Below are positions 31,738 through 42,575 of a stretch of 64,000 bases of DNA, one piece after another. Origin of the DNA: Lucinisca nassula (taxonomy: Eukaryota; Mollusca; Bivalvia; Lucinida; Lucinidae); contig OY757010.1 in NCBI GenBank assembly GCA_963580285.1, positions 75,310,858 to 75,374,857 of the forward strand, read 5' to 3'. Position 1 is the first letter of the stretch; each line of letters starts with the position of its first letter. Made by a program: the position numbers and the translations under genes. The notes under the pieces are model-generated. The model ran no database searches and was not told where the DNA came from. It saw nothing but the letters and a program-made list of their open reading frames with translations.

Positions 31738-31982
31738 GAGCCCCGCCAAGCGAATTCGTGTCTTCGAGCATTCCGTCATGACAAATTTTAACTGCGCATG
31801 CCCAGCCATTCAGAGGGGCCAGGGATATGGCTTTCTGTCTGAAGGTTCCTCTTGATTCACCTCTTGTATGAGCGAGCAGCGAAGGTTCTGGCGAGACTGC
31901 GCGGATGCGCAGGCTCGCCTGAACCTTTGGTGCTCGCATAGGCGATAAGCACCAAAATCAAGCACCCCGCTTGACGGGGCCC
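31738..31982 (-). mobile_element. MITE family L, copy 2, inverted
   Basis: GAGCCCCGCCAAGCGAATTC to CCCCGCTTGACGGGGCCC. With copy 1 it makes a 560-bp inverted repeat with an ~84-bp spacer. Confidence 0.75.
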
Positions 31983-31987
31983 AAATA

Positions 31988-32285
31988 TCAATGTGTCATA
32001 GTGCATTCCTTCAGAGCTCAAAACATAACAATATTATGATTAATATTTTTTTTCTTATTTCTGCGGTAAACATCGATTGTGGGCGCTCGTTAGAATCGCC
32101 TCACTGAGGCGGTTCTAACGAGCGTCCAGAAGTATTGTTTACCGCAGACATCGATCGTGGACGCTTGTTAGAGCATTGAGGCGGTTCTAACGAACACCCA
32201 CACTCCACGTTCACCGCAGAAATAAGGAAAATGATGTCCATCCATGTAAACCCACATTTCTCTATATAAAGTCTTCATGAGGCCT
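31988..32285 (-). mobile_element. Family-C MITE (subfamily II) with duplicated hairpin
   Basis: GTCATAGTGCATTCCTTC start. The palindrome GCTCGTTAGAATCGCCTCAC / GAGGCGGTTCTAACGAGC is followed by a second, partly deleted copy at about 32145-32215 (CATCGATCGTGGACGC...ACGAACACCCACA), then TCTCTATATAAAGTC. Confidence 0.6.
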
Positions 32286-32665
32286 TCATGCGAACTGAAC
32301 AAATTATTTGTCTAAATCGCGACGGAAGTAAGTGCGAGGATTGTGGCCACGTAAAATCGATCTAAGCCCCCCCCCCCCCCCCCCCCCCTCCCCAACCCAC
32401 CAAGTGGAATTTTGCTGACCGTTCCAAGGCGAATTATTTTTGTTATGGTTTGTCTTTGGGTGTTTGTGTCGCTTATATTATTTTATTTTGGATAGCCAAT
32501 TGGTCATATTGTGGGAAAGTAACTGTCCTTTTGGCTTTCCGATATTTATGTTTCCATTAGGGTCTGTTGTTCCATGTTTGTGTTTCTTTTCCCTTTGGTG
32601 TCTCTGATGGGAGCTGTGGGTTAATTGCATCGATTCCTGATCATTGCCTCCACTTCTATTTTAGA
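32286..32665 (+). mobile_element. Retroelement J 3' region with C22 tract
   Basis: GCCTTCATGCGAACTGAACA, GTAAAATCGATCTAAG then C22 (32367-32388), GACCGTTCCAAGGCG, GGATAGCCAATTGGTC, and the terminus TGATCATTGCCTCCACTTCTATTTTA (in part). The most complete stand-alone J 3' region. Confidence 0.7.
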
Positions 32666-32874
32666 GGATTGGTCATAACACGAACTTGTTAACGTCATGA
32701 CCGTGCACAAAAGCTTCTCCATGCGGACAGGAAATGATGTGTTCTAATTAAAAGGGTACACAGCCTTATCTGGGTGCTCACTGACTGCATGTGTCCAAAT
32801 GACATATTTTCGCTTCGGTGTGGCACATTGTGCAAATGTGCAAGTTTTCAAATGATAATAGTCTTAAATGATCC
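32666..32874. other. Unassigned spacer
   Basis: No supportable feature. Confidence 0.3.
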
Positions 32875-33096
32875 ACCAGCGCTTGGCTACAGGTTGTTTC
32901 CGTGCACAGTTGAAACTGACCGAGCTTATCGCTTAGAAGGTCTAAGCCTGCCCAGGAAAAGTGGTCCGAATCGGACCGTCCCTTATAAGCCCCTAGCGGT
33001 TTCCTTGGGCGGTAAAGTCGCACAAAATCGGAAGCATCGTCTCCAAAATGACATAAAAAGTGTTGATGGGGACGTAAAACCTCAGCACAACAATTT
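32875..33096 (+). mobile_element. SINE-B copy 6, diverged
   Basis: AGTTGAAACTGACCGAGCTT, TCTAAGCCTGCCCAGGAAAA, GAATCGGACCGTCCC and the tail GGGGACGTAAAACCTCAGCA. The head and the ATGTCATTTCATCTCA block are missing. Confidence 0.65.
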
Positions 33097-33289
33097 TTAA
33101 ATTTATTACGGATATTTGTTGTTTTAATCTCTGGACCGACAGAAATTTGAAAACTATTTTCAATCTTCAATGCATTAAATCATGTATAAACAGAATCAAG
33201 AAAGACTAAATCAATTATGGAGAAACAAACAACCAACTAAAAACAAGCAAAAACAAACAAACAAATAAAATGTTCCTCGCCCCTTAACA

Positions 33290-33352
33290 CACACACACAC
33301 ACACGCACGCACGCACGCGCACACGCACGCACGCACGCACACACACATACAC

Positions 33353-33383
<31 letters not shown>

Positions 33384-33390
33384 CACTAAC
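33290..33390. repeat. (AC)n / (ACGC)n microsatellite
   Basis: CA repeats with CGCA and TACA interruptions. The Cys-Val frames on the minus strand are translations of it. Confidence 0.95.
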
Positions 33391-33434
33391 ACACACACTA
33401 AAAACTGAGGCGTCAGGATAACACTACCGCGTGA

Positions 33435-33860
33435 TAAAGTGCATTCTGTCATCATGTTTCCAATTTTTCCGATTTTTCTCTTACTTCTGCTCCAAACATA
33501 GGTATTGGGCACTCTACAGAAAGAGTGCCAACAACTTATGTTTTGCACCAGAAACAATATACAGCGCGAGGCTGATATCGTGTCATAAAATGATTCTAAA
33601 ATACTACATCGTCCGTCGCAACCCTATGTATTTTGAACTTTGTTGGCAATAAAATTCGATTTAAAATCGTAAGTTTATAACAGAATCTTCCACTCGTGGT
33701 CATTCGATATGAAATTAAACTCGCCGGAGACAAAACCTGCAGCGAATATTATCACTTTCATATGAAATGTCCACGAGTGTAAACCCTCCATGTTTACCGA
33801 TCCCCAGTTTTCTCTATATAAAGTGGGGGTTTATGAGCATTAACGAAGTGCCATGATTTG
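33435..33860 (-). mobile_element. Decayed family-C MITE (subfamily II), split
   Basis: AAGTGCATTCTGTCATCATG with GCTCCAAACATAGGTATTGG, GGCACTCTACAGAAAGAGTGCC (a different hairpin tip) and CATGTTTACCGATCCCCAGT with TTCTCTATATAAAGTGGGG. About 200 bp between 33560 and 33775 is unassigned. Confidence 0.5.
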
Positions 33861-33872
33861 AAACCATACATT

Positions 33873-34151
33873 CATTACGAAAACATTCCTATATAAATAC
33901 ATTGTAAATTTTACCGCCGTAAAAACTAAATTTTTAGATGAAAAATTGTGATATTTTTCTGATTGCCGCTCAAAATATAGATTTTGGGTACTCGTTAGAA
34001 CCGCCTCGATGAGGCGGTTCTAACGAGTACCCATAATCTATATTTTAGAGCAGAAATAAGAAAAATTAGGTTTACCCCTGCAAACCCCAGTTTTACTATA
34101 TAAAAGGGGGGTTCAAGGGGGTCAACATAATATAGGCGTGTTTTCGTGATG
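33873..34151 (-). mobile_element. Family-C palindromic MITE (subfamily I), first of a head-to-head pair
   Basis: CATTACGAAAACATTCCTAT start, full palindrome at about 33987-34028, GGCGTGTTTTCGTGATG end. Confidence 0.85.
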
Positions 34152-34154
34152 ATT

Positions 34155-34417
34155 CATTATGAAAACATGCCTATAAAGTTTTGACTCCTTTGAACCCCGC
34201 TTTTATCTAATAAAACTGGGATTTACAGGGGTAAAACTTATTTTTCTTATTTTTGCTCTAAAATATAGATTGTTGGTCTCGATGAGGCGGTTCTAACAAG
34301 TAGCCACAATCTATATTTTGAGCAGAAATAAGAACAAATATCACAAATTTCATCTTAAAAATTCCATTTTTCGGCTATAAAGGTTACAATGTGTTTGTAA
34401 AGGCGTGTTTTATAATG
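34155..34417 (+). mobile_element. Family-C palindromic MITE (subfamily I), second of the pair
   Basis: CATTATGAAAACATGCCTAT start, only 3 bases after the previous element, in opposite orientation. The left palindrome arm is reduced to TTGTTGGTCTCGATGAGG. Confidence 0.85.
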
Positions 34418-34661
34418 AAAGCTCTGTGTTATTAATGTTTAAAAGCTTAACAAATATAGCTAATATGGGATAATTGAAAACTAATTAATGTATCAGCTCG
34501 TTAGTTAAAACAAACATTAAGCTCCCGTAGAGAAATAGCAAAATCAATTTTAATATTGGCCCTTGATGTTTATGAAATACAACCAGTCTCCAGAATTTTA
34601 AATATAGTTTTTCAGTTTAGCTGGCCACTACACGTATTTACGACACGAATGTCTGCCCCCG

Positions 34662-34941
34662 CCCATCGGAGCTTGAAGAAATAGATGGCCCGGTTGCATG
34701 ATCCTTCCACGCAGAGCTGAAACCGACCGCACACGACTACTGGTAAACCCCTTAGAGGATCTAAGCCTGCACAGGCAAAGCGGTGCGAGTCGTACCATAC
34801 ATGCTTATAAACCAAATTGGTTTCATAGGGCGACAGGGCTTGAGATGTCATTTCATCTCAATGTCGAGTAAAAGTCCCACAAAATTGGAAGCAACGTCTC
34901 CAAAATGACCTATAAAGTGTTGACGGAAACGTTAAACCTCA
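34662..34941 (+). mobile_element. SINE-B copy 7, tail replaced by element D
   Basis: CCCGCCCATCGGAGCTTGAA head to GGAAACGTTAAACCTCAA; element D begins at the next base, so the (CAAA)n tail is absent. Confidence 0.8.
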
Positions 34942-35427
34942 ATTCTAACACAGCGCTTCTATATAGGTAATGGAAAGGAACTGTGTTTTATTCTACAACA
35001 AATCACGGCAAGGAAGAGCGTAACGAGTGACGTCATTAAAAACTACCAATTCATGACGTCACTAGTCAATTTCCTTGACGTTAGACGGTGGAATGTCATA
35101 TTCTCGCATCGAAAACGTTAGAGAAGGATATAAATGTATGTGTTTCAGTCGATAATTTTAGCGGGATTTCTTCTAACAATGGCGAAACGTTTTGAGATTT
35201 TGAAGGAAACAACAGCATTATTGCCGATTTTCAGCCTGTTAGAATCGAAATAGATCAGCTCTAGTTTGTGATTTGTTTAGTAATAAATCACAGTTTGTCG
35301 GTCAGTTGTAAGTAGACAAATCACGCGCGCTACGCGCTCGTGATTTGATCTACTTTACGACTGACCTCCAAACTGAGATTTATTACTCAACAAATCACAG
35401 TCAGAGCTGATCTATTTCTTAAATCAA
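34942..35427 (-). mobile_element. Family-D palindromic element, copy 4
   Basis: TTCTAACACAGCGCTTCTAT start, GTGACGTCATTAAAAACTAC, CATGACGTCACTAGTC, ATGGCGAAACGTTTTGAG, the hairpin with GTGATTTG arms, and the GAGCTGATCTATTTCTTAAA end. Confidence 0.8.
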
Positions 35428-35839
35428 ACAAACAAACGACATGAACGTATTGGTGTGTTAGTAACATAACAGCGGCATCCATTTTGGGACACTAGTACTA
35501 AACATTGCGGGCCAAAACCAGACGTCGCAATTATACGGGTTTGCTTTGTTTGCTAGATTACTGAATGCTTGTCAAACATGCAATAAATGAAATAGACCAG
35601 ATACATGTTAATCCTTATACTGCATGAGAAGTTTAGCTTTTGAGGAAGATCTAGGGTCAGGTTAGGAATGAAATCTTATGTAGTAAAAAGCATTAAAAAC
35701 CTATTTTCATCTATATTTTATGTAGTCAATGTAACGTATTTAAACTAATTCTTCTTTTGCCCTTGCAAAAACATAGTTAAAGTCGAAATCTCGTTCCTAT
35801 GATAGCAACGCTTATTGTGAAAGGAATCGTTGTGAAAAC
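35428..35839. other. No gene recognised
   Basis: No supportable feature. Confidence 0.4.
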
Positions 35840-36480
35840 TGAAAAGAGAAATGATCAGGAACTGATACAATCAGATCCCAAATCCTCCCCACAATATCAC
35901 AAGGGAAAGAATTCGAAACATGGAGTGACGACAGTAAACAAATCAGACCACTGGTAAACCAATCAGACCACTGGAAAACAGGTGGTGACTCATAATATCC
36001 AAACGTTACTAAAAAGAACAACATACATAATACGGATCAGAATCACAAACATGACAAACATTAAACAGGAAAGACAGCCGTAACTAAAAACGAACAACTA
36101 AAAGGGGGAAGAATTAGAATCACCAACCTAACACCATACAAAAATTAAGGAAAAGATCAGAACCACCAATATCAAACAGGATGGAAGCACACCAAAAGCA
36201 CCGACTTGGAACGGTCAGTAAAAATTACTGGTGGGCTAAAGTATAATTTTAATACGGGATCCCAGCCTTCACTTTCACTGTGGTTCAAACATGTATTTGT
36301 TCGGTCCGCGTGAAGGTCTACTAACTCATCAGTGAATCACCTCGGTTAACAAAGTAAATCACAATTAATGCCAGGTTGACACAAAGATGTGGACTCGACA
36401 GTAAATCGCGCTGAGCCATCCGGTGCTGCACACGACGCCATAGGAAAACTGAAGCAAAAGAAAACCAACAGTTGAACCCC
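35840..36480 (-). mobile_element. Retroelement J 3' region, long diverged copy
   Basis: AATGATCAGGAACTGATACA near the J terminus, GACTTGGAACGGTCAGTAAA, GAAGGTCTACTAACTCATCA and AAGAAAACCAACAGTTGAAC follow J order over ~640 bp. The poly-C tract is absent in this copy. Confidence 0.6.
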
Positions 36481-36779
36481 GTTGGACCAAGCAACAGACA
36501 TAAAAGTTTCGGTTTCGACCAAATAATAAATGGGTTTAAACCAGAGCCACCATCATGGAGTCTGAATCTATATCGTGATCAAACATTGTATTTCATGCAA
36601 GGTCTCGAGGGAGAGCTGTTGCGGCATGCGCTTCGGTTTTCACCACCTCTCTCGGGACCTGGTGGATTAAAAATACATGTATTGAAACAAAACATGTTTG
36701 GTCACTATAATTGCATAAAAATTGAAACCATGTGCATCATTTCGACTTTGTTCTTGCAAAATTTCATTTCACGTTTTAC
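36481..36779. other. Unassigned
   Basis: Most of a 130-aa frame (36472-36864) lies here, but its start is in element J and its end in repeat S; no domain recognised. Confidence 0.35.
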
Positions 36780-36918
36780 GGGTCACACGTTAGACGCTGA
36801 GTGCTGCAATGGAAGGGTAATGTGTTTTTTCTCCGGGTGCTGTGGTTTTCGTCCACCTGAATAACGATCGGCTCGAAGTAAGTAGGATAATCTTGAACTG
36901 AGAACAGTAAAACAAACA
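36780..36918 (+). mobile_element. SINE-like repeat S, copy 2
   Basis: GTGGTTTTCGTCCACCTGAA, TAACGATCGGCTCGAAGTAA and GGATAATCTTGAACTG, then (AAAC)n. The ending suggests a retroposon tail. Confidence 0.5.
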
Positions 36919-37194
36919 AACAAAAAATGCCACCGTTTCTCAGGTGTCCCGCGAGCGCAATGTCCAAAGACTGAACTCGGGGGGCACATAGTGAACATCT
37001 AATGGCGGAATTGACAATTTTGCAGGATTTTATGATATTTGAAGCACTCTTCCATCATAAGGCTTCCGTTTCGTCAAGTAAGAATCGTATTCATTGCAAT
37101 CGCGTTTAATTACTTGGTAAGTTTTGTTCAAATGGTCTAAAGCCCCAGTCTCATTGTCACGTTTAGAGGGTTAGGTTTTATTACGTTTTTTTTT

Positions 37195-37840
37195 TTTAAC
37201 GTAGCGGAACGGCAATAAACGTAGCAAACCGTAATGAAAACGTAGTGCATAGGCTACAGTATCCAGCTAACTTTCTTTGGACAATTTCAAAACCTACGTC
37301 GCATTTCGATATACTTAGCGAATACCTAGCAAAACACATAGTAAAACGTTGTGAAAACGTAGACGAAACGCATTCTATACGTACAAAAAGGTAATAAGCA
37401 ATATACCTGGAAGTCCTGTGCGTATTACTACGCATTACCAACGGTTTCCTGCGACTTACGAGTACTATGTTTTGCAATCATATTTGATGTGTTTTCTAAG
37501 ATGGTTGATGAGACCAATTTTAGCTCTGCACTGTCTGTTGCAGATAGAGTAACAGAGGCTAGAGGAAGACGGCTCTGTTGGTGATGCCTTAGCTCTTGCA
37601 TTGCGCTGTGCGCGTTTCTCCTCAGCTTCACTGATTCTTTTTGCCTCGCATTCACTAGCACCACTTCCAATGGGGATAACAAAGATATTAGTATTCTGAA
37701 ATTGGTATCGATAGATATCAACGCGGGGATGGGAAACATAGTAAAACTAAACCCTCGATACGTGACATTGATGCTGAGACTTTATGTAGCAATATATAGC
37801 CGTATGTAATACGTTTTCACTACGTTTTACGCTCTCACCT
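37195..37840. mobile_element. Possible DNA transposon U with AACGTAG subterminal repeats
   Basis: AACGTAG words cluster at 37199, 37219, 37240 and 37357, and appear inverted at the other end (CTACGTTTTACG near 37822, ATACGTTTTCACTACG). The 103-aa minus frame (37428-37739) between them is Arg/Leu-rich (KLRRNAHSAMQELRHHQQ) but unrecognised. Ends and target duplication are not resolved. Confidence 0.35.
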
Positions 37841-37876
37841 GGTACAGGTCAGTGCGGTCTTTTAATGTGCCCTTGC

Positions 37877-38160
37877 TTCATTTGTTTGTTTGTTTGATTT
37901 GAGGTTTAACGTCCCCGTCAATACTGTAAAGGTCATTTTGGAGACGTTGCTTCCATTTTTGTGGGACTTTTACCCGACATTGAGATGAAATGACATCTCA
38001 AGCCCTGTCGCCAAATGAAACCAATAGGGTTTATTTGCATGGACGGTCCGCCTCGCACCGCGGTTTCTGGACAGACTTAGATCCTCTAAGCGGTTTACCA
38101 GTACTAGTGTGCGGGCCGGAATCAGCTCTGCGTGGAAGCATCATGCATCCCATATATTTC
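37877..38160 (-). mobile_element. SINE-B copy 8
   Basis: (GTTT)n then GATTTGAGGTTTAACGTCCC at the left; GAAGCATCATGCATCCCATA near the head end, which is truncated. Confidence 0.8.
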
Positions 38161-38259
38161 TTGTTCCATAAAATGGTTATCCAATATGGACTGACGTCCC
38201 TTGGTTTTTCCTTTGACACGGTGACAAATCAATGGCTCCGGTAGAAGGATATTGAATCG

Positions 38260-38569
38260 GTCCCCGTCAGTCGGGGCTTGAAGAAATAGGTAGGCTGTAT
38301 GGTGCTTCCGCGCAGAGCTGAAACTGACCCGCACACGAGTACTGGTAAACCACTTAGAGGATCTAAGACTACCAAGGCAAAGCGGTGCGAGTCGGACCGT
38401 CCATGCTTACAAACCCTATTGGTGTCATTGGGCGACAGGGCTTGAGATGTCATTTAATCTCAATATCGGGTAAAACACCCACAAAATTGGAAGAAACGTC
38501 TCCAAAATGACCTATACAGTGTTGACGTGGACGTTAAACCTAAAATCAAACAAACAAACAAACAAACAA
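38260..38569 (+). mobile_element. SINE-B copy 9, full length
   Basis: CCCCGTCAGTCGGGGCTTGA head to ACGTTAAACCTAAAATCAAA and (CAAA)n; opposite orientation to copy 8, about 100 bp apart. Confidence 0.85.
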
Positions 38570-39144
38570 GCATATTGAAAAATACGTAGCCGTGCTTTAT
38601 ATTTGTAAAAATACGTGAAATTCATTGCAAAAATACGGGTTTCCGCAATCCAATTCACGGCCGTTGATAGCATACGTTACTGCTTTTTATGCAATGAGTT
38701 TCTTGAGTTGACGTTGCCTAGATCATCCTATTTTGCGCCTTCAGATAAGAGCAATGATTTTTGAAGCTTGAATTATAATCTTTAATGACTGAAACTTTGA
38801 TTATAATCTTTAACGGTTGACGCTTCCTAGAATGTACATAACGTGTTGGCAACGTCGCATCAACGTCGACGCAACGCCATGGAGTTGCATCGACGTTGAT
38901 GTTACGTTGCTCAAGCTTCATATACCCAGTGGATCGGAAATATTCGCCATGACACCAGATTCTTCATCCTATTGTCTGTGACAGCAAATTCTTGTACGGT
39001 TGCAAATTTTTTTTTTTTATTTTGTTTAAACATTTTGGTTGAAAATTTGCGAACATAGATTGCTGTCGGTTCTAAAGAGTACCACAAATCCATGTTCTTC
39101 AGGAAAAATATGACAAATACACAACCACCACATCACAAGAGGGC
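38570..39144. other. Fragments of M- and C-like repeats
   Basis: 38835-38920 has AACGTCGCATCAACGTCGAC and ATCGACGTTGATGTTACGTT, the internal palindrome style of MITE M. 39050-39110 (ACATAGATTGCTGTCGGTTC, AAAGAGTACCACAAATCC) is a scrap of a C-MITE centre. Confidence 0.4.
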
Positions 39145-40628
39145 CAAGATGGCCCTGAATCTCTCACCTGGTATCAAGTTGCCACATAGCTTCTGAAAGT
39201 AATGTGGGTGACAGCCATTCCATGAAGCATAACTGCTGCACTTACATTCCTATGAAGTTTGAATGAAACTTGCTCAAAGGTTCAGGAGAAGTTCGTGTTT
39301 GAAACAAATTTACAACATTTTTCTATTTTTAGCTCTGGCATCCATCTTGTTCGTCGGAGCTGAACGATTTTAGCTATTTTGGTTGGGAGCCATCTGAGCA
39401 ACACTCCTGTGATGTTTGAATTTGCCTCAAGTGTTTAAGGAGGAGTTCGCATTTGTAGCATTTACGTTTTTTTCTCCCGGCTATTTTGCTCATCTGAGCA
39501 GAACCATTTTATCTATTCTGGTAGAGGGTCACTTAAGCAACATTCCTTAAAAATTTGAATGAAATTAACCCGAAACTACAGGAGGAATTTTCGCTTTTTT
39601 TTTTTTTTTTTTTTCTATTTTACCTTTTTGGTAGGTAGTGACATAGATAACATTCCTGTGAAGTTGAATCAAATTGGCCCAAGGGTTTAGGAGGTGTTCG
39701 CCTTTGAAGCAAATTTATTATATTTTTGTACTTTTAGCTCTGGCGGCCATTTTGCTCATTAGAGCGGACCCATTTAGCTATTTTGGTAGAGTGCCAACTA
39801 AGCAATATCCCTATGAAGTTTGAATGAAATTAGCCAAAGGGTACAGGAGGAGTTGTCGTTCGAAGATTTTTTCTGTTTGTAGCTCTGGCGTCCATGTTGT
39901 TCGTCACAGCGGAGCGATTTTAACTATTTTGGTAGGGAGTCACCTAGGCAACATTCCTGTTAAGTTTGAACCAGATTGGCACAAGGCTTAAGGAGAAGTT
40001 CGCGTTTGAAGCAAATGTACGTTTTTTTCTCATTTTAGCTCTGGTGGCCATTTTGCTCATCGAAGCGGAATCATTTTAGTTATTTTGGTACAGGGCCATC
40101 TAAGCAACATTCCTATGGAGTTTGAATGAAATTGGCCGAATGGTACAGGAGAAGTTGTCGTTTGAAGATTTTTCTATTTTTAGCTCTGGCGGCCATCTTG
40201 TTGGTCAGAACGGAATGATTTTAGCTATTTCGGTAGGGAGTTACCGGGGCAACATTTCTGTAAAATTTAAATCCAATTGGCCAAAGGGTTTAGGAGAAGT
40301 TCGCGTTTGAATCAAATTTACGATGGTTTTTTTTTCTTCTATTTTTAGCCCTGGTGGCTATTTGCTCATTGGAGCGGAACCGTTTTAGGTATTTTGGTAG
40401 AGAGTCACCTAAGCAACATTCCCGTGAAGTTTGAATGAAATTGGCCCAAGGGTACAGGAGGAGTTGGCATTCAGATATTATTTCTATTTTTAGCTCTTGG
40501 GGTCATCTTGTTCATCGGGGCGGAACGATTTTAGCAATTTTGGTAGGGAGCGACCAATGCAACATTCTTGCGTAGTTTGAATCAAATTGGCCTAAGGTTT
40601 AGGAGGAGTTCGCATTTAAATCATATTG
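39145..40628 (+). repeat. Tandem array of ~310-bp dimers (two ~155-bp subunits)
   Basis: Each subunit has TATTTTTAGCTCTGGCGGCC, TTTTAGCTATTTTGGTAG, AGTCACCTAAGCAACATTCC and TTTAGGAGGAGTTCGCGTT. Two alternating types are visible: one with GTTTGAATCAAATTGGCC and GAAGCAAATTTACG, the other with GTTTGAATGAAATTGGCC and GGTACAGGAGGAGTTG. About nine subunits. Confidence 0.85.
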
Positions 40629-40722
40629 AGGACGACGCATGACGGACGACGCACGACGGACGACGGACATTCACTGATCACAATGGCTCACCATGAGCAC
40701 TTCCTGCTCAGGTGAGCTAATA
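40629..40722 (+). repeat. Array 3' module: GACGACGCACGACGG tandem and hairpin
   Basis: Short GACGGACGACGCACGAC repeats (40629-40669) are followed by GGCTCACCATGAGCA / TGCTCAGGTGAGCT, a two-part hairpin at 40686-40717. Same order as the end of the 12.1-kb array. Confidence 0.65.
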
Positions 40723-40737
40723 ACACTGTTTGTTATA

Positions 40738-40965
40738 AAATAGAAGTGGAGGCAATGATCAGGAATCGATACAATTAACCCACAGCTCCCATCAGAGACA
40801 CCAAAAGGAAAGAAACACAAACATGAAACAACAGACCTAATGGAAACATCAATAGCGGAAAGCCTTTAGGACAGTTACTTTCCCACAAAATGGCCAATTG
40901 GCTATCCAAAATAAAATAATATAAGCGACACACACACCCAAAGACAAACAATAACAAAAACACGG
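40738..40965 (-). mobile_element. Retroelement J 3' end, 5'-truncated
   Basis: AAAATAGAAGTGGAGGCAAT terminus, CAGCTCCCATCAGAGACACC, CCTAATGGAAACATCAATAG, CCAATTGGCTATCCAAAATA and CACACCCAAAGACAAACAAT. Confidence 0.75.
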
Positions 40966-40967
40966 TT

Positions 40968-41405
40968 TTGGATAATACACGGTTTCAAGAGGGATCCAAA
41001 AAATGTATAGATTATATAGAAAATGACCATTCATATAATCTACAGTAGAACTTCGATGGCTCGAACACCGATGGCACGTTTACCATGGATGTGTCGAACT
41101 CATGCTTGAGCCCCTAGCGAAATCCTCTATATAAGAAATAGTGGGGGTTATTTTAGTCTTTTATCTTGCAAATGACATTTTCATTATAGAACACCGAAAA
41201 GATGTCTAAAAGTATCTCGTTATGCCTCCTGTCAGTAACATCAGTGGCTCGAACTACCCCTGTCTCGAACAGATTTTCTAGGTCCCAAAGGTGTTCGAGC
41301 CATTGAAGTTCGACTGTATACATTTTTGTTTGGAAATAACAAGGTTGTTCAACTGACACGGTTTCTGCTGTGGATCCTATTAATAGTGTTATAAAGAGGT
41401 TGTGG
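40968..41405 (-). mobile_element. Pogo-like MITE Q, copy 2, split by MITE H
   Basis: Left remnant AAACACGGTTTTGGATAATA to AGATTATATAG; right remnant CAAGGTTGTTCAACTGAC to TTATAAAGAGGTTGTGGTGT. The uninterrupted order is that of the 16791 copy reversed. Confidence 0.65.
41041..41318 (-). mobile_element. Pogo-like MITE H, copy 4, lacking the central palindrome
   Basis: Intact ends TACAGTAGAACTTCGATGG and CATTGAAGTTCGACTGTA, with TA at both edges. Where copy 2 has a ~70-bp palindrome, this copy reads GCAAATGACATTTTCATT. Confidence 0.8.
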
Positions 41406-41412
41406 TGTAATG

Positions 41413-41497
41413 CGTTCCTTGCAAACCCCAATGTCTCTATTTAAAAGTGGGGGTTTCAAGCGGGTGTATATTGTACGAACGTGTTGTCGTGTTGTAT
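41413..41497 (-). mobile_element. Terminal fragment of a family-C MITE
   Basis: GCAAACCCCAATGTCTCTAT, AAAAGTGGGGGTTTCAAGCG and CGTGTTGTCGTGTTG. Confidence 0.5.
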
Positions 41498-41645
41498 TTA
41501 ATTATCAATGACAATGCCCAAATACAATTCAGATACTTTGCTATAGAACTTTACCGACATCGCGGATCGAAGTTTCTAATCTTTGTTGAGGTGGGTGGGG
41601 AAAAAGTCTCGCCAGAGCCTTTGCTGCCCCAAGACGTGTAGCGAA

Positions 41646-41794
41646 CCCAGCAGGCACACGTCGCTAGGACAACGTCAAATCAACGTCGGTGCAACGTCAT
41701 GACTTTGCACCGACGTTGATATGACGTTGCATAAACGTCATGACGTTGTTCCGACGTCGACATGACGTCAGAATTACGTCATGTGCCTGCTGGG
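41646..41794. mobile_element. MITE family M, complete (149 bp)
   Basis: Terminal inverted repeats CCCAGCAGGCACA / TGTGCCTGCTGGG. The interior repeats AACGTC/GACGTT words and folds as GGTGCAACGTCATG / GCACCGACGTTG. Confidence 0.75.
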
Positions 41795-41854
41795 AAGACT
41801 TTGAGGTAGCTTCGTAGAAAAGGTGATGCGTCTAACCATTTAAGAAATGAATTT

Positions 41855-41990
41855 TATTTTTCTGCAGTTCATGGAAGTATGAACGCAGTGGGTCGCGTGC
41901 AAAGTAAATGAACCCCGAAGGGGTTCATGTAAACTTTGCTAGCGACCCACTGTCGTTCATACTTTCATGAAAAGCAGAAAAATTAAGTTT
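41855..41990. repeat. Long hairpin
   Basis: TTTTTCTGCAGTTCATGGAA, GTATGAACG and GTGGGTCGC pair with GCGACCCAC, CGTTCATACTTTCATGAA and GCAGAAAAA around GAACCCCGAAGGGGTTC. A single arm word TTCATGGAAGTATGAACGC recurs at 42188. Confidence 0.7.
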
Positions 41991-42293
41991 ATTTTTTATA
42001 TTTACATTATTTGCCCCTCATCACTGGGCGAACAAAATGCTTGTTGGGCAATTTTTTAAAGCTGAAAAACATTTACACGCTGTGTTTCTACAATGAGCGG
42101 AGTAGCGTTGACGTCATCAACGCCCGTAGAGAACAATGGTTTAGAATGACGTCACTTAACGTCACTGAAAATCATGTGATTCGATGCGTTCATGGAAGTA
42201 TGAACGCAATTGTTTTCTATAGGTTTACATTAGACTTTACACTGGAAATGTAAATATATTACTGTATACCCACTCAGTTTAGACATAGCAATC

Positions 42294-42575
42294 CATTACG
42301 CAAACATGCCTATACAAATACATTGCCACCTTTATCGCCGAAAAAATGGAAATTTTATGGTGAAAAATTGTGATTTTTTTTTCTTATTTCAGCTCCAAAT
42401 ATAGATTGTGGGCACTCGTTAGAACCGCCTCGTCGAGGCGGTTCTAACGAGTACCCACAATCTATATTTAAGAGCAGAAATAAGAAAAATAAGGTGTACC
42501 CCCGGAAACCCCAGTTTTACTATATAAAAGTCGGGTTCAAGGGGGTCAAAATTATATAGGCGTATTTTCGTGATG
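42294..42575 (-). mobile_element. Family-C palindromic MITE (subfamily I)
   Basis: CATTACGCAAACATGCCTAT start and GCGTATTTTCGTGATG end; the palindrome tip reads GCCTCGTCGAGGC, a compensated change that keeps pairing. Confidence 0.85.
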
